A DNA stretch of 64,000 nt, from NCBI GenBank assembly GCA_964540695.1, contig CAZINS010000001.1:222566-286565 (forward strand), read 5' to 3'. The DNA is from DYGA01 sp964540695. Its GTDB lineage: Bacteria; Patescibacteriota; Patescibacteriia; S139-126. Both the position numbers and the translations under genes were made by a program. This document shows, piece after piece, positions 14,517-23,995 of this stretch (position 1 is the stretch's first letter; every line of letters begins with the position of its first letter). The notes below the pieces were generated by a model. It did no database searches. It saw only the letters and a list, made by a program, of their open reading frames with translations, and was not told where the DNA came from.

Positions 14517-17500
14517 TCATGAACATCCGCTAGTCGCACCACAATTCATACACTTATAACAAGAAGCATTCCGTACCATAATCTCTCCACAAGTTGAACA
14601 AGTCGGTGCGTCGGCTTGATTATCAAAAGTAAATTGTTCACTTTCGGAAACAAATATTTCTACTTCTTTAACTGTGGAAAATAAATTTTCTTTTGGTTTA
14701 ACTGTTTCAACTAATGATTTATGTTCTGGTTCATCTTTTATTTCTAAAAAACCATTCTCTAAATTGCGATTGTCAGGAAATTTTACCGCCGCTGCTTCTG
14801 CTTCACCATTTGGTTTAACACCCACTGCTTCTGCTTCTTCCGGAGTTAAAAATTTTAAAGCCAACCAACGAAAAATATAATCCACAAAAGATTTGGCAAT
14901 CTTAATTTGCGGATTATTGGTATAACCAGAGGGTTCAAACCGACGATGAGCAAACTGATTGACCAAAACTTTCAAGGGCACACCGTATTGTAAACCAATT
15001 GACACAGTCGTAGCAAACGAATCCATCAGTCCAGAGATGACTGAGCCGTCTTTAGCAATCGTTACAAAAATTTCCCCCGGCTTACCATCTGGATACAAAC
15101 CGACTGTGATGTATCCCGAATGTCCACCAATTACAAATTTGTGAGTAATAGAATTGCGTTCATCAGGTAAACGATGACGGCGGGGTTTATATTCAACAGT
15201 TAAAGGTGCTTCATTGAGTGTTTTTTTAGATCCTTCTTTACCAGAACCATCTTCTTTGTTGGTATTTAAAGGTTGAGTGCGCTTGGAACCATCACGATAA
15301 ATAGCCAATGCTTTTAAACCCAACTTCCAGCCTTGAATATAAGCATCCATTATTTCTTCAACTGTTGCACTTTCCGGCATATTAACTGTTTTAGAAATTG
15401 CCCCGGAAATAAATGGCTGGGCGGCAGACATCATTTTAATATGCCCCAAAGGACTAATAGAACGCACACCTTTAGCGGGTTTGAAAGCACAATCAAAGAC
15501 TGATAAATCTGTTTGTTTTAAATCAGGAGCGCCCTCAATCGTGTCTTGTTTATCAATATATTCTTTAATACGACTTATTTCATTAACATCATAACCCAAA
15601 GACTCTAAAGCTTGCGTAACAGTATTATTTACCATTTTCATATAACCACCACCTACCAATTTTTTATACTTCACTAAAGCAATATCTGGTTCTACGCCAG
15701 TGGTGTCACAATCCATCATAAAGGCAATAGTACCCGTTGGTGCCAAAACTGTAGTTTGAGCATTCCTTAAACCATCATTTTTGGCATCAGCCACTACTTG
15801 TTGCCAAATGTCTCTGGCATAATCAACTAAATTACTATTCTGCTCAGTCAATTTAATATCTTCTACTGCCGTTAAATGTTTATTCATAACTCTAATAGTA
15901 GGTTCTTGATTTTCGTCAAAACCTGGAAAGGACCCAACCACCTTGGCTATTTGTCCAGATTGCTCATAAGCCGCCCCAGTCATAATTGCAGTAATCGCTG
16001 CTGCCAGGCCTCTACCTTCATCACTATCATAAGCCAAGCCATTACTCATCAATAACGCCCCCAAATTAGCATAACCCAATCCCAAAGTACGATATAAGTG
16101 AGAATTGCGTGCCATAGCTTCAGTAGGATAAGAAGCATTATCAACTATTATATCCATAGCGGTAATAAATATCCTGACTGCCCGATCAAACAATTTAGCA
16201 TTGAAAGAACCATCTTCATTTCTAAATTTCATTAAATTAAGGGAAGCTAAATTACAAGCAGTATTATTTAAAAACATATACTCACTACAAGGATTGGAAG
16301 CGTAGATACGATCAGTCTTAGCACAGGTATGCCAATCGTTAATAATAGTGTCATATTGCAGTCCGGGATCGCCACAAAGATGAGTACTAGTAGAAATATT
16401 TTTTAACATTTCTCTGGCTGACAATTTTTCCATAGGACGTCCGTCTTTAATCGCCTTAGTCCAATAATAACCGTCATTCTCTGCTGCCTGCATAAACTCA
16501 TCAGTCACCCGCACTGAATGATTGGCATTTTGGAAAAATATTGAAGTATAAGCTTCACCATCAATGGCGCCATTATAACCAGCATCAATCAAAGCCCAAG
16601 CCTTTTTTTCCTCTTTAACCTTAGCTTCAATAAAATCAACTATATCAGGATGATCAACATTTAAAATAACCATCTTGGCTGCTCGCCTGGTCTTACCTCC
16701 TGATTTGATAACACCAGCAAAGGCATCATAACCCTTCATAAAACTAACCGGCCCAGACGCCTGACCACCACCAGATAATCTCTCCTTTGATGATCTGATG
16801 GGTGATAAATTCACACCACTACCTGAACCAAATTTAAAAATCATACCTTCAGTTTTTGCTAAATCCAAAATAGAATCCATGGTATCTTCTATAGATAAAA
16901 TAAAACATGCACTACATTGAGGATGAGTATAATCATCTGCCGCAATCTTAACTGCCTGTTCTTTTTTATCCCAATAATGCCGTCCCACACCACTGCCTCT
17001 ATCATAACGATGGACCCCACAATTAAACCAAACAGGGCTATTGAAAGTGCCATACTGATTTAAAATTAACCAGGTTAATTCACTATAAAAAGTTTCAGCC
17101 GCTTCATCGCTACTAAAATATTTATCCTCTTTACCCCAATCTGTTATAGTCCGACTAACCCGGTCAATCAATTGCTTAACCGAATTTTCTCGCTCACCTT
17201 TATTTTGATCACCATAAAAATATTTACTAGCCACAATATTAGTTGCATTCTGTGACCAAAATTTAGGAACCTCAATGTCATTTTGTTCAAAAATAATTTC
17301 TCCTTTAATACTGGCAATTTTTGCACTTCTCTGCTCCCAAGTTACTTGATCAAATGGGTGAGTAGTAGCAGTTGAAAAAATATAATCAAACTGCAAACCT
17401 TTAGTAGGAATTGATTTTGGTGACACTACTGAAACATTTTCTTTACCAGCTTGTTTTTTAGCCATAAAGTAATCTTGATAAGCATCCGCCGCTGGTCCTA

Positions 17501-17771
17501 AGCCTCTTTCCCGTAAAGATATTTCCACTGCTTCCCTAATTGCCAAAGTACTGGGCAGGCCTCCCTGAGATATATCATTTCTAATTTTTTGTATTACTTC
17601 CTCTGCCACCTTACTGGAAATTGGATTATCTTTTACCCCCACAGCCGTCAATGCTTGCGAAACAGACTTTTTCAGCTTTTCTAAATTAAAAAGCTCCGAC
17701 GAACCGTCGCGCTTTAAAATATAAGTAAGTGTAATTGGGCCTATTGTTTGGGAGGCAGATGTATTGGGCAT
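14517..17771 (-). CDS. nrdJ: Adenosylcobalamin-dependent ribonucleotide reductase (class II)
   Basis: 1,084 residues. N-terminal ATP-cone (about 12-100, TYILKRDGSSELFNLEKL), then the radical barrel: HPQCSACFILSIEDTMDSI, FGSGSGVNLSPIRSS, NPCSEYMFLNNTACNLASLNL, PTGTIAFMMDCDTTG. A C-terminal zinc-type CSTCGEI...CYKCMNCGATSGCS tail is the shuttle/zinc finger. Reduces ribonucleotides without oxygen or a second subunit. 35 nt downstream of nrdR. Confidence 0.96.
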   Translation of the reverse strand: MPNTSASQTIGPITLTYILKRDGSSELFNLEKLKKSVSQALTAVGVKDNPISSKVAEEVIQKIRNDISQGGLPSTLAIREAVEISLRERGLGPAADAYQDYFMAKKQAGKENVSVVSPKSIPTKGLQFDYIFSTATTHPFDQVTWEQRSAKIASIKGEIIFEQNDIEVPKFWSQNATNIVASKYFYGDQNKGERENSVKQLIDRVSRTITDWGKEDKYFSSDEAAETFYSELTWLILNQYGTFNSPVWFNCGVHRYDRGSGVGRHYWDKKEQAVKIAADDYTHPQCSACFILSIEDTMDSILDLAKTEGMIFKFGSGSGVNLSPIRSSKERLSGGGQASGPVSFMKGYDAFAGVIKSGGKTRRAAKMVILNVDHPDIVDFIEAKVKEEKKAWALIDAGYNGAIDGEAYTSIFFQNANHSVRVTDEFMQAAENDGYYWTKAIKDGRPMEKLSAREMLKNISTSTHLCGDPGLQYDTIINDWHTCAKTDRIYASNPCSEYMFLNNTACNLASLNLMKFRNEDGSFNAKLFDRAVRIFITAMDIIVDNASYPTEAMARNSHLYRTLGLGYANLGALLMSNGLAYDSDEGRGLAAAITAIMTGAAYEQSGQIAKVVGSFPGFDENQEPTIRVMNKHLTAVEDIKLTEQNSNLVDYARDIWQQVVADAKNDGLRNAQTTVLAPTGTIAFMMDCDTTGVEPDIALVKYKKLVGGGYMKMVNNTVTQALESLGYDVNEISRIKEYIDKQDTIEGAPDLKQTDLSVFDCAFKPAKGVRSISPLGHIKMMSAAQPFISGAISKTVNMPESATVEEIMDAYIQGWKLGLKALAIYRDGSKRTQPLNTNKEDGSGKEGSKKTLNEAPLTVEYKPRRHRLPDERNSITHKFVIGGHSGYITVGLYPDGKPGEIFVTIAKDGSVISGLMDSFATTVSIGLQYGVPLKVLVNQFAHRRFEPSGYTNNPQIKIAKSFVDYIFRWLALKFLTPEEAEAVGVKPNGEAEAAAVKFPDNRNLENGFLEIKDEPEHKSLVETVKPKENLFSTVKEVEIFVSESEQFTFDNQADAPTCSTCGEIMVRNASCYKCMNCGATSGCS

Positions 17772-17806
17772 GGGGGTATAATTAATATTTATTTTTAAAT
17801 TATAAT

Positions 17807-18256
17807 TTAATGGTCTAGATGTTTTAACTCCTTAGCAAAACTACTAGCATCAGTAAAGGCGCGATAAACTGAAGCAAAACGAATATAAGCGACTTGATCA
17901 AACTTCTTCAGATTATCCATCACAATTTGTCCTATCTGTTCAGTGGTTACTTCGCTTTTCTTCAATTTTTGAATATCTCTTTCTATTTGTTGCACTAAAC
18001 TATGAAAAGCTTCTCGTTGGTATTGTCTTTTTTCCAAAGCTCTTTCTAAACCTCTAGTCAATTTATCTTTATCATAATTTTCTCTTCTACCATCACGTTT
18101 AATAATCGTCATATCTAAAATTTCTGTTTCTTCTAAAGTAGAAAAACGGTAACCACATTTTACACACTCACGACGACGACGAATAGATAAACCATCTTGT
18201 GAAGATCTAGAATCATTTACTTTAGTATTATCATGGCTACACAAAGGACAATTCAT
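17807..18256 (-). CDS. nrdR: Transcriptional repressor NrdR
   Basis: 149 residues. Zinc ribbon CPLC...CVKC (residues 3-34) followed by an ATP-cone (about 50-140, IIKRDGRRENYDKDKL). Represses ribonucleotide reductase genes in response to dATP/ATP by binding tandem NrdR boxes. Two such boxes sit on its own promoter, so the nrdR-nrdJ unit is autoregulated. Confidence 0.95.
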   Translation of the reverse strand: MNCPLCSHDNTKVNDSRSSQDGLSIRRRRECVKCGYRFSTLEETEILDMTIIKRDGRRENYDKDKLTRGLERALEKRQYQREAFHSLVQQIERDIQKLKKSEVTTEQIGQIVMDNLKKFDQVAYIRFASVYRAFTDASSFAKELKHLDH

Positions 18257-18288
18257 AATAAAGATCTAATTTTTTAAAATATAACCAA

Positions 18289-18304
18289 ACCCAATATATA
18301 GTGT
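18289..18304 (-). promoter_or_regulatory. NrdR box 1
   Basis: Minus strand ACACTATATATTGGGT, matching the consensus acaCwATATATwGtgt with one clear mismatch. Overlaps the expected transcription start. Confidence 0.85.
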
Positions 18305-18315
18305 TGGCACTTTTT

Positions 18316-18343
18316 ATTATAACGCCATATATTGTGGTGTCAA
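18316..18343 (-). promoter_or_regulatory. nrdR-nrdJ promoter
   Basis: Minus strand TTGACA (18338-18343), 16 bp, TATAAT (18316-18321): a full consensus promoter covered by both NrdR boxes. Confidence 0.88.
18322..18337 (-). promoter_or_regulatory. NrdR box 2
   Basis: Minus strand CCACAATATATGGCGT, a weaker match. It fills exactly the 16-bp spacer between -35 and -10 and starts 33 bp from box 1, about three helical turns, as expected for paired boxes. Confidence 0.75.
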
Positions 18344-18464
18344 ATATTAGCAATCTTTTACAAATTAAACAAAAAACACACTAAAAATGGTTATAAAAAA
18401 ATAATATTTTTAAAAATAAGTTAAATTATATAAAAAGCGACACATAGGTTGTGGATAATTAATA

Positions 18465-18494
18465 TATAAAAGAACCCACCGGTAAGATGGGTTC
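18465..18494 (-). terminator. Terminator after ftsZ
   Basis: GAACCCA / TGGGTTC hairpin (18472-18494) followed on the minus strand by TTTTATA. Confidence 0.75.
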
Positions 18495-18525
18495 TGTTTA
18501 ATTAGCTAAAGTTAAACAAAGCTAC

Positions 18526-19713
18526 CTACATCATCTTTTTTCGGATAAAAGCTGGGATCTCTAATTCTTCTTCTTCCTCATTCTTTTTTTGTTCTTGAGT
18601 CTTTTGTTGAGGTAGAGGTCTGGCATATTTACGTGACGGTGACATTGGTTCTTCTTCTTGATTTTTCAGTGGTTCTTTGACCTCTCGCACCGGGGCAGGT
18701 TCTTTTTCCTGTCGCAAACTTGATTTTAAATCTTTTAGGTCTAAATCTTTTCTCTTTAATGGTTGGCCAGTAAAACCAGTAGCAATAACCGTGACTTTAA
18801 CTTCATCACCTAAAGATTCTTCGATTATGGTACCAAAAATTACTTTGGCATTAGGATCAGCTGATTGAGTAATAACATTGGCTGCTTCATTGACTTCATA
18901 CATACCCAAATCTTTACCACCAGAAACTGTAAACAATATTCCTTTAGCACCATCGATTGACATTTCCAGTAGTGGGCTATTGATAGCTGCTTTGGCTGCT
19001 TCCACAGCTCGATTTTCGCCACTACCACGTCCAATACCCATTAAAGCGCTACCTGCCTCTTTCATTACAGCTTTTACATCAGCAAAGTCAACATTAATAA
19101 GTCCAGGTACGGTAATTATTTCTGATATACCTTGCACTCCTTGTCGTAAGACCTCATCAACCACAGCAAAGGCATCAATTAATGATGTTTTTTTATCAAT
19201 AATTTGTAATAACCTATCATTGGGAATGGTAATTATAGTATCTACCCTGTCAGCTAAATCCTGCATACCCTGATCAGCAATATAACGTCTTTGTGCGCCT
19301 TCAAAAGTAAAAGGCTTAGTAACTACAGCTACAGTTAAAGCACCGGCCTTTTTGGCCATATCAGCAATAATAGGTGAAGCACCTGTACCTGTACCTCCAC
19401 CCAAACCACAAGTGATAAAAACCATATCAGCATCATGCACCATGTCTTCTAATTCATCTTGTTCTTCTTCAGCTGCTCCTCTGCCTAATTCTGGATCCAT
19501 GCCAGCACCAAGTCCACGGGTTGTATTTTTTCCAATATGAATTTTATTTGGAGCTTGGTTATGATGTAGGGCTTGGGCATCAGTGTTCACTGCCACAAAT
19601 TCAACTCCCCTAATTTTAGTGGCAATCATACGATTGATAGCGGAACCTCCTGAACCGCCGACACCAATGACTTTTATTTTAGCAAATGTTTCTACCTCAG
19701 GTTTGACTTCCAT
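18526..19713 (-). CDS. ftsZ: Cell division GTPase FtsZ
   Basis: 395 residues from ATG 19713 (MEVKPEVETFAKIKVIGVGG); a longer frame to 19785 is rejected because its extra 24 residues are unlike FtsZ. GTP-binding GGGTGTG is in TCGLGGGTGTGASPII; the T7 synergy loop is NVDFADVKAVM. A low-complexity Q/E/K linker (about 330-385) ends in the conserved C-terminal tail LEIPAFIRKKMM. Polymerises into the Z ring. Located downstream of ftsA but separated by a terminator. Confidence 0.96.
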   Translation of the reverse strand: MEVKPEVETFAKIKVIGVGGSGGSAINRMIATKIRGVEFVAVNTDAQALHHNQAPNKIHIGKNTTRGLGAGMDPELGRGAAEEEQDELEDMVHDADMVFITCGLGGGTGTGASPIIADMAKKAGALTVAVVTKPFTFEGAQRRYIADQGMQDLADRVDTIITIPNDRLLQIIDKKTSLIDAFAVVDEVLRQGVQGISEIITVPGLINVDFADVKAVMKEAGSALMGIGRGSGENRAVEAAKAAINSPLLEMSIDGAKGILFTVSGGKDLGMYEVNEAANVITQSADPNAKVIFGTIIEESLGDEVKVTVIATGFTGQPLKRKDLDLKDLKSSLRQEKEPAPVREVKEPLKNQEEEPMSPSRKYARPLPQQKTQEQKKNEEEEELEIPAFIRKKMM

Positions 19714-19826
19714 AAATTTTAAATAAATATTATCAGAATTATATTGATTATAGTTTAAAAAAAAATAATATAATTGACCAGACATAGATGAACCAATTTA
19801 TTGTTCATCTGTACATTTTTTGTGTA

Positions 19827-19850
19827 CAAAAAAACTCCCGTTAAGGGAGT
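19827..19850 (-). terminator. Terminator between ftsA and ftsZ
   Basis: ACTCCC / GGGAGT hairpin (19834-19850), then a run of T on the minus strand. It implies ftsZ can be transcribed separately from ftsA. An AGATGAAC/GTTCATCT inverted repeat (19786-19810) follows and may belong to the ftsZ leader. Confidence 0.8.
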
Positions 19851-19871
19851 GGAGAAAATTCACTCTTAGTT

Positions 19872-21107
19872 TTAGGGAATCCATTTTTTGAATATTTTCT
19901 TAACATTAGTTAACATTTGGTCTGGTTTTATTTTTTCAAATGGACTACTAGTACCTTGAGAAACATAAACACCTTGGCCCCAAACTATTAACCCCAAAGC
20001 TGTTGAAAAGCTAAGATCATTTATTTTATCAATTGCACTGGAAACTGACTGATTCTTACCAAGTCCAGCTGGCAACTTTAAAAAATTTTTAGCATAATCT
20101 ATTAGCCCGGGTAACTTAGCACTACCCCCCGTAAACACAATTCCCGCTGGTAACATCCCGGACCTATCAATTTTTTTAAGTTCAGCTTCTACCATTTTAA
20201 AAATTTCTTCTACTCTAGCTTGTATGATTTCTGTTACTTGTTTTAAACTGACATAACCAGATTCAACTTCAGAAAATTCTGATAAGTCAATTTCTTTTCT
20301 TTTTTCTATTTTAGATAAATCGCAGTTGCCATAAGTTAACTTAATATCTTCAGCTACATCAACTGAGGTTCTCAGACCGATAGCAATATCGTTAGTAATA
20401 TGCATGCCGCCGACCGGTAAAACTTTGGTGTGCAGTATATCGCCCTCCTCAAATACAGCTAAACTGGTGGTGGCACCACCGATATTTACTAAAGCCACAC
20501 CTAACTCTTTTTGCCTCTTTGACAAGACTGCTTCTGAACTAGCTAATACCCCTAAAACTAAATCATCTATATCAACTCCAGTCCGATAAACACACTTTGT
20601 CAGATTTTTAACCTGAGTTGATAAGCCTTGAATAATTTGCGCATCAACTTCTAGTCTAACACCAGTCATCCCTACTGGATCTTTGATACCTGTTTGATTA
20701 TCAACACTAAAAGACCTAGGAATAACATGTAATATTTCATAATTGGGTGGACTAGCCACAGCTTGAGCAGCTTCTATTACTCGCTCCACATCATCATCTC
20801 TTATTTCGCCATCAGCTTTACCCACCGCAACTACCCCATGACTATCTTCAGAAATTATATGTGAACCAGAAATTGCGACAAAAGTACTTTCAATCGGTAA
20901 TCCTGAAAGTCGTTCAGCTTTTTCCAAAGCCAAAGACACTGAAGAAACAGCATCCTCAATGCTATTTATAACACCTTTACTAACGCCTTCGGCTGGTACT
21001 TCAGCTGCAGCCATAACATTTAATTGTTCACCAATAGCCTGACCAACTACTACCCTAATATGCGTAGTACCAATATCTAAGCCACTAATAATATTTCCTT
21101 TACCCAT
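19872..21107 (-). CDS. ftsA: Cell division protein FtsA
   Basis: 411 residues, actin-like fold with SHS2 insertion (about 85-165). Starts GKGNIISGLDIGTTHIRVVVG (phosphate 1); later VALVNIGGATTSLAVFEEG and GIVFTGGSAKLPGL. The C-terminus KIFKKWIP resembles the short membrane-targeting helix. Tethers FtsZ to the membrane. Confidence 0.95.
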   Translation of the reverse strand: MGKGNIISGLDIGTTHIRVVVGQAIGEQLNVMAAAEVPAEGVSKGVINSIEDAVSSVSLALEKAERLSGLPIESTFVAISGSHIISEDSHGVVAVGKADGEIRDDDVERVIEAAQAVASPPNYEILHVIPRSFSVDNQTGIKDPVGMTGVRLEVDAQIIQGLSTQVKNLTKCVYRTGVDIDDLVLGVLASSEAVLSKRQKELGVALVNIGGATTSLAVFEEGDILHTKVLPVGGMHITNDIAIGLRTSVDVAEDIKLTYGNCDLSKIEKRKEIDLSEFSEVESGYVSLKQVTEIIQARVEEIFKMVEAELKKIDRSGMLPAGIVFTGGSAKLPGLIDYAKNFLKLPAGLGKNQSVSSAIDKINDLSFSTALGLIVWGQGVYVSQGTSSPFEKIKPDQMLTNVKKIFKKWIP

Positions 21108-21182
21108 GAAAAAATTGTTTACTAATATTTACCTTTATATTATACAATATTTTTTAAAAAATAAAAAACTACTGTTTACTCT

Positions 21183-21554
21183 TTATTGAACAAAAATGTT
21201 TCTCAAGTAGGGATAAAAAATAACCAAACCGATAATTGCAGCCGCCAGTGATGCCAATAAAACCATAGCGGCTAACATATCTTTAAACATTTTAACATAA
21301 CTATTTATCTTAGGTCTTACCATATCTAAAAAAAATTCAAAAACTGTATTCAAAACTTCTAGTACCAATACCATGGTTACCAATAATAATAACACTAACC
21401 AATCCTGTCTTCTTACTTGCAATAACCAAGCAGCAATAAAAACAGCCATACCAAAAAAAACCTGCACTCGAAAATTCTGCTGACTAGTAAACAAATAACG
21501 CCAACCACTAATCGCATTTTGTAAACTCCGCCAGAAATTATTTAACAAACTCAT
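21183..21554 (-). CDS. dgkA: Diacylglycerol/undecaprenol kinase family protein
   Basis: 123 residues with three membrane segments. Conserved E in LEVLNTVFEFFLDM and the partner D in MFKDMLAAMVLLASLAAAIIG are the DgkA family signature. In Gram-positive type members the substrate is undecaprenol, linking it to cell-wall lipid carrier recycling. Overlaps ybeY by 17 nt. Confidence 0.88.
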   Translation of the reverse strand: MSLLNNFWRSLQNAISGWRYLFTSQQNFRVQVFFGMAVFIAAWLLQVRRQDWLVLLLLVTMVLVLEVLNTVFEFFLDMVRPKINSYVKMFKDMLAAMVLLASLAAAIIGLVIFYPYLRNIFVQ

Positions 21555-21987
21555 AAACTTTTTTTAATATTTTTGCTTCTAAACTTTCCATTTTTACTGC
21601 TTCTGTATTTTTTTCGTGATTATAACCCAATAAATGTAAAGTACCATGTATTAAAAGAATTATAAACTCTTTTTTAAAACTATGTTGATGTTTTTTTGCT
21701 TGTTTTTGACAAACTCCCTTAGCAATTACAATCTCTCCTAAAAAATTATCTATCCCGGGTAATTTTTTTGTTTTACCAGAAAAAGACAATACGTCGGTGG
21801 GTTTATTCAACTGACGATATTTATAATTTAAAACTTTAACCGAATTATCTGATAACAAAGCCACTGATAAATCTTGAGATAAATTTCTAAAACCGGCTAA
21901 ACAAACGGTTTGTTTAACAACCTCACTAACTAATTTTTTGTTTATACTACTTGGTTTGGCAGTATAAAAAGAAACTTTAATTGCCAT
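21538..21987 (-). CDS. ybeY: Endoribonuclease YbeY
   Basis: 149 residues. Zinc motif HGTLHLLGYNH (about 115-125) and KPTDVLSF upstream are diagnostic. Functions in 16S rRNA maturation and ribosome quality control. Overlaps the TSP3 gene upstream by 11 nt and dgkA downstream by 17 nt; ybeY-dgkA pairing is common in bacteria. Confidence 0.93.
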   Translation of the reverse strand: MAIKVSFYTAKPSSINKKLVSEVVKQTVCLAGFRNLSQDLSVALLSDNSVKVLNYKYRQLNKPTDVLSFSGKTKKLPGIDNFLGEIVIAKGVCQKQAKKHQHSFKKEFIILLIHGTLHLLGYNHEKNTEAVKMESLEAKILKKVYEFVK

Positions 21988-23317
21988 TGGCCAAAAATTT
22001 TAAACTATTACGCATCATGGCAAAAGTAGTCAAATAATCGACTTGAGTTTTTAAGCCTGCGCTATAAGTTAAAATATAAACCTTATTACCTTGAGCAATA
22101 TATAAGTTGGCCATATCCATTGAATAAATAGCATCCAAACCATCGACAGTGGTCTTAGTAAGTAAAGTCTGATCAATGTTTGGCACTAATCTACTATACC
22201 AATCATAGATATTCAAACTTTCTTTATTTTCTTGAATAGAGATTTGAATAAAATCATCACCACTTGATTCAAAAGAAACTGATTGAACTTCACTACCTCC
22301 AACTCTTAACGCCCAATTAGTGGGGTAATAGATACTAACCCCCAAAGTTTCATCTTTATATTCTTTAATTATTCCTTCAGCTAACAAATTATTGGCACTA
22401 ATCGGACTATAACCATTTAAAACCTCTTGACCATCTAAATAACCATCACCATCAGTGTCAGGTAATGAGGAATTAGATTTATATAACGATTCTTCAACAT
22501 CGGTCAAACCATCATTGTCAGAATCTTGAGTTGAACTCAATGGAGTAGCCACTAGATTTTCATCGTCTAGAGCGGGTATTTCATCTACTGGCGTAGATGT
22601 GACTATTTCTTGTTCATCTAAATTGGATAAAATAGTAACTTGTCCTTGGGGAAAACTCGCTAATTCTATACTAATAGTATTGGCTATTATATCAAGCTTA
22701 CTCCCGGCTAAATACTTCCAAGTACCAGGTGATATTTCTTCAGCTATTTGTAAACTATTTTCTTTTTTGCTAGTTAAATCATCAGGTTCAATATAAGAAA
22801 AAGTAAAAGTTGTAGGCTGAGATAAGTTTTTATTTTCCGTTATACTAAACAGATAAATAGCCCCAATAGCTCTACTAGCTCGCCCGGTTAATTGTTCAGG
22901 TAAAAAGGAATTAACTTTTATTTTATCTGCCAATTCAGTATCTATGCCTGTTAATTTTATTAAGACATAAGAAACTTCATTACTTAAACTATCACGTGCT
23001 ACAAATTTTACTTCCACTGGTGTAATTTCAGTTTGGACTGGTGTGGTGCTAGTAGGATTGTTTATACCAACTTGAGGTATATTAACTACCGGTGGCTTGA
23101 TATCTTCAGGACTTTGTTTTAAAAATAAAAACCAAACCGCCAGCCCGGCACCAATTAATACTACCCCAATTAAAATATACAAAAAGATTATTAAACCTTT
23201 ACCAGATTTATTTTTTTGTTTTTTTTGTTGAGGCAAAAACTTCTCGGGCATAGTATAAACAGCCGGTGACTGTTCATAACCATTGAATTGATCTAAATTA
23301 TTTTGTTCTGAATTCAT
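21977..23317 (-). CDS. Membrane-anchored TSP3-repeat protein, 446 aa
   Basis: Cytoplasmic N-terminus of about 40 residues, one membrane segment (about 45-68), a beta-rich domain (about 95-240), then calcium-type thrombospondin type 3 repeats DSDNDGLTDVEE and DTDGDGYLDGQE (about 265-305). A C-terminal domain (about 320-440) resembles PsbP-like/lipoprotein folds (weak). Third of three adjacent TSP3 genes; probably surface-exposed and Ca2+-binding. Confidence 0.75.
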   Translation of the reverse strand: MNSEQNNLDQFNGYEQSPAVYTMPEKFLPQQKKQKNKSGKGLIIFLYILIGVVLIGAGLAVWFLFLKQSPEDIKPPVVNIPQVGINNPTSTTPVQTEITPVEVKFVARDSLSNEVSYVLIKLTGIDTELADKIKVNSFLPEQLTGRASRAIGAIYLFSITENKNLSQPTTFTFSYIEPDDLTSKKENSLQIAEEISPGTWKYLAGSKLDIIANTISIELASFPQGQVTILSNLDEQEIVTSTPVDEIPALDDENLVATPLSSTQDSDNDGLTDVEESLYKSNSSLPDTDGDGYLDGQEVLNGYSPISANNLLAEGIIKEYKDETLGVSIYYPTNWALRVGGSEVQSVSFESSGDDFIQISIQENKESLNIYDWYSRLVPNIDQTLLTKTTVDGLDAIYSMDMANLYIAQGNKVYILTYSAGLKTQVDYLTTFAMMRNSLKFLANGN

Positions 23318-23323
23318 ATAAAA

Positions 23324-23953
23324 TTATTCTTCACTAATAGGATTTTCCGGCCAAAGTCTGCCAGGTCCTAGTGGATTATAACCTGATTTTACTTCATCAC
23401 CGTCAAGAAAACCATCACCATCAGTATCGGAATTTAACGGATCTGTATCATAAATTTTTATTTCTTCCCGATCAAACAAACCATCACCGTCAGTATCTGG
23501 TAAATTAACATCAGTGCCATAAACTCCTTCTTCTTCATCTGATAAACCATCATTATCACTATCAACTATTCCGCCTGATATTACATTGGTATTATTGTTT
23601 GATTGAGAATCTTGATTGTTATTTGTAGGTGTTAGCTCTTGATTTTCACTTTTTTTATCAGCTTGATTGTTTAAATACATTCCATAAGCCAGATAACCCC
23701 CCACTCCAACAATGGCTACCAAAATCACACCCAACAATACTTTTAAAATAGTTTTTTTACTATTACCTGATTTATAAAGATTACTGGGTTGATAAGCCTC
23801 AGGCATAGTAGTGGTATCTAAACCTTCGGTTAGATTTGAAATCGGATTAGATTTTTCTGTTTCTGAAAATATATCTTCCACTGGTTTGGGATTATTTTCA
23901 TCAGAATATTTTTTTACTTCGGCCTGCTTTGTATTTTTTACATCATCAAACAT
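23324..23953 (-). CDS. Membrane-anchored TSP3-repeat protein, 209 aa
   Basis: Long N-terminal cytoplasmic part (about 1-68), one membrane segment (about 69-92), an N/Q/S-rich linker, then three TSP3 repeats (DSDNDGLSDEEE, DTDGDGLFDREE, DTDGDGFLDGDE) and the ending YNPLGPGRLWPENP. Six nt upstream of the 446-residue gene. Confidence 0.75.
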   Translation of the reverse strand: MFDDVKNTKQAEVKKYSDENNPKPVEDIFSETEKSNPISNLTEGLDTTTMPEAYQPSNLYKSGNSKKTILKVLLGVILVAIVGVGGYLAYGMYLNNQADKKSENQELTPTNNNQDSQSNNNTNVISGGIVDSDNDGLSDEEEGVYGTDVNLPDTDGDGLFDREEIKIYDTDPLNSDTDGDGFLDGDEVKSGYNPLGPGRLWPENPISEE

Positions 23954-23995
23954 AAAATTGTCTATAATAATATTATTATAACTAAAAATTTAAAA

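Noticed and set aside
18257..18525. Cobalamin riboswitch before nrdR
   Set aside because: The leader is short and fully explained by the promoter and two NrdR boxes; no B12-box was seen.
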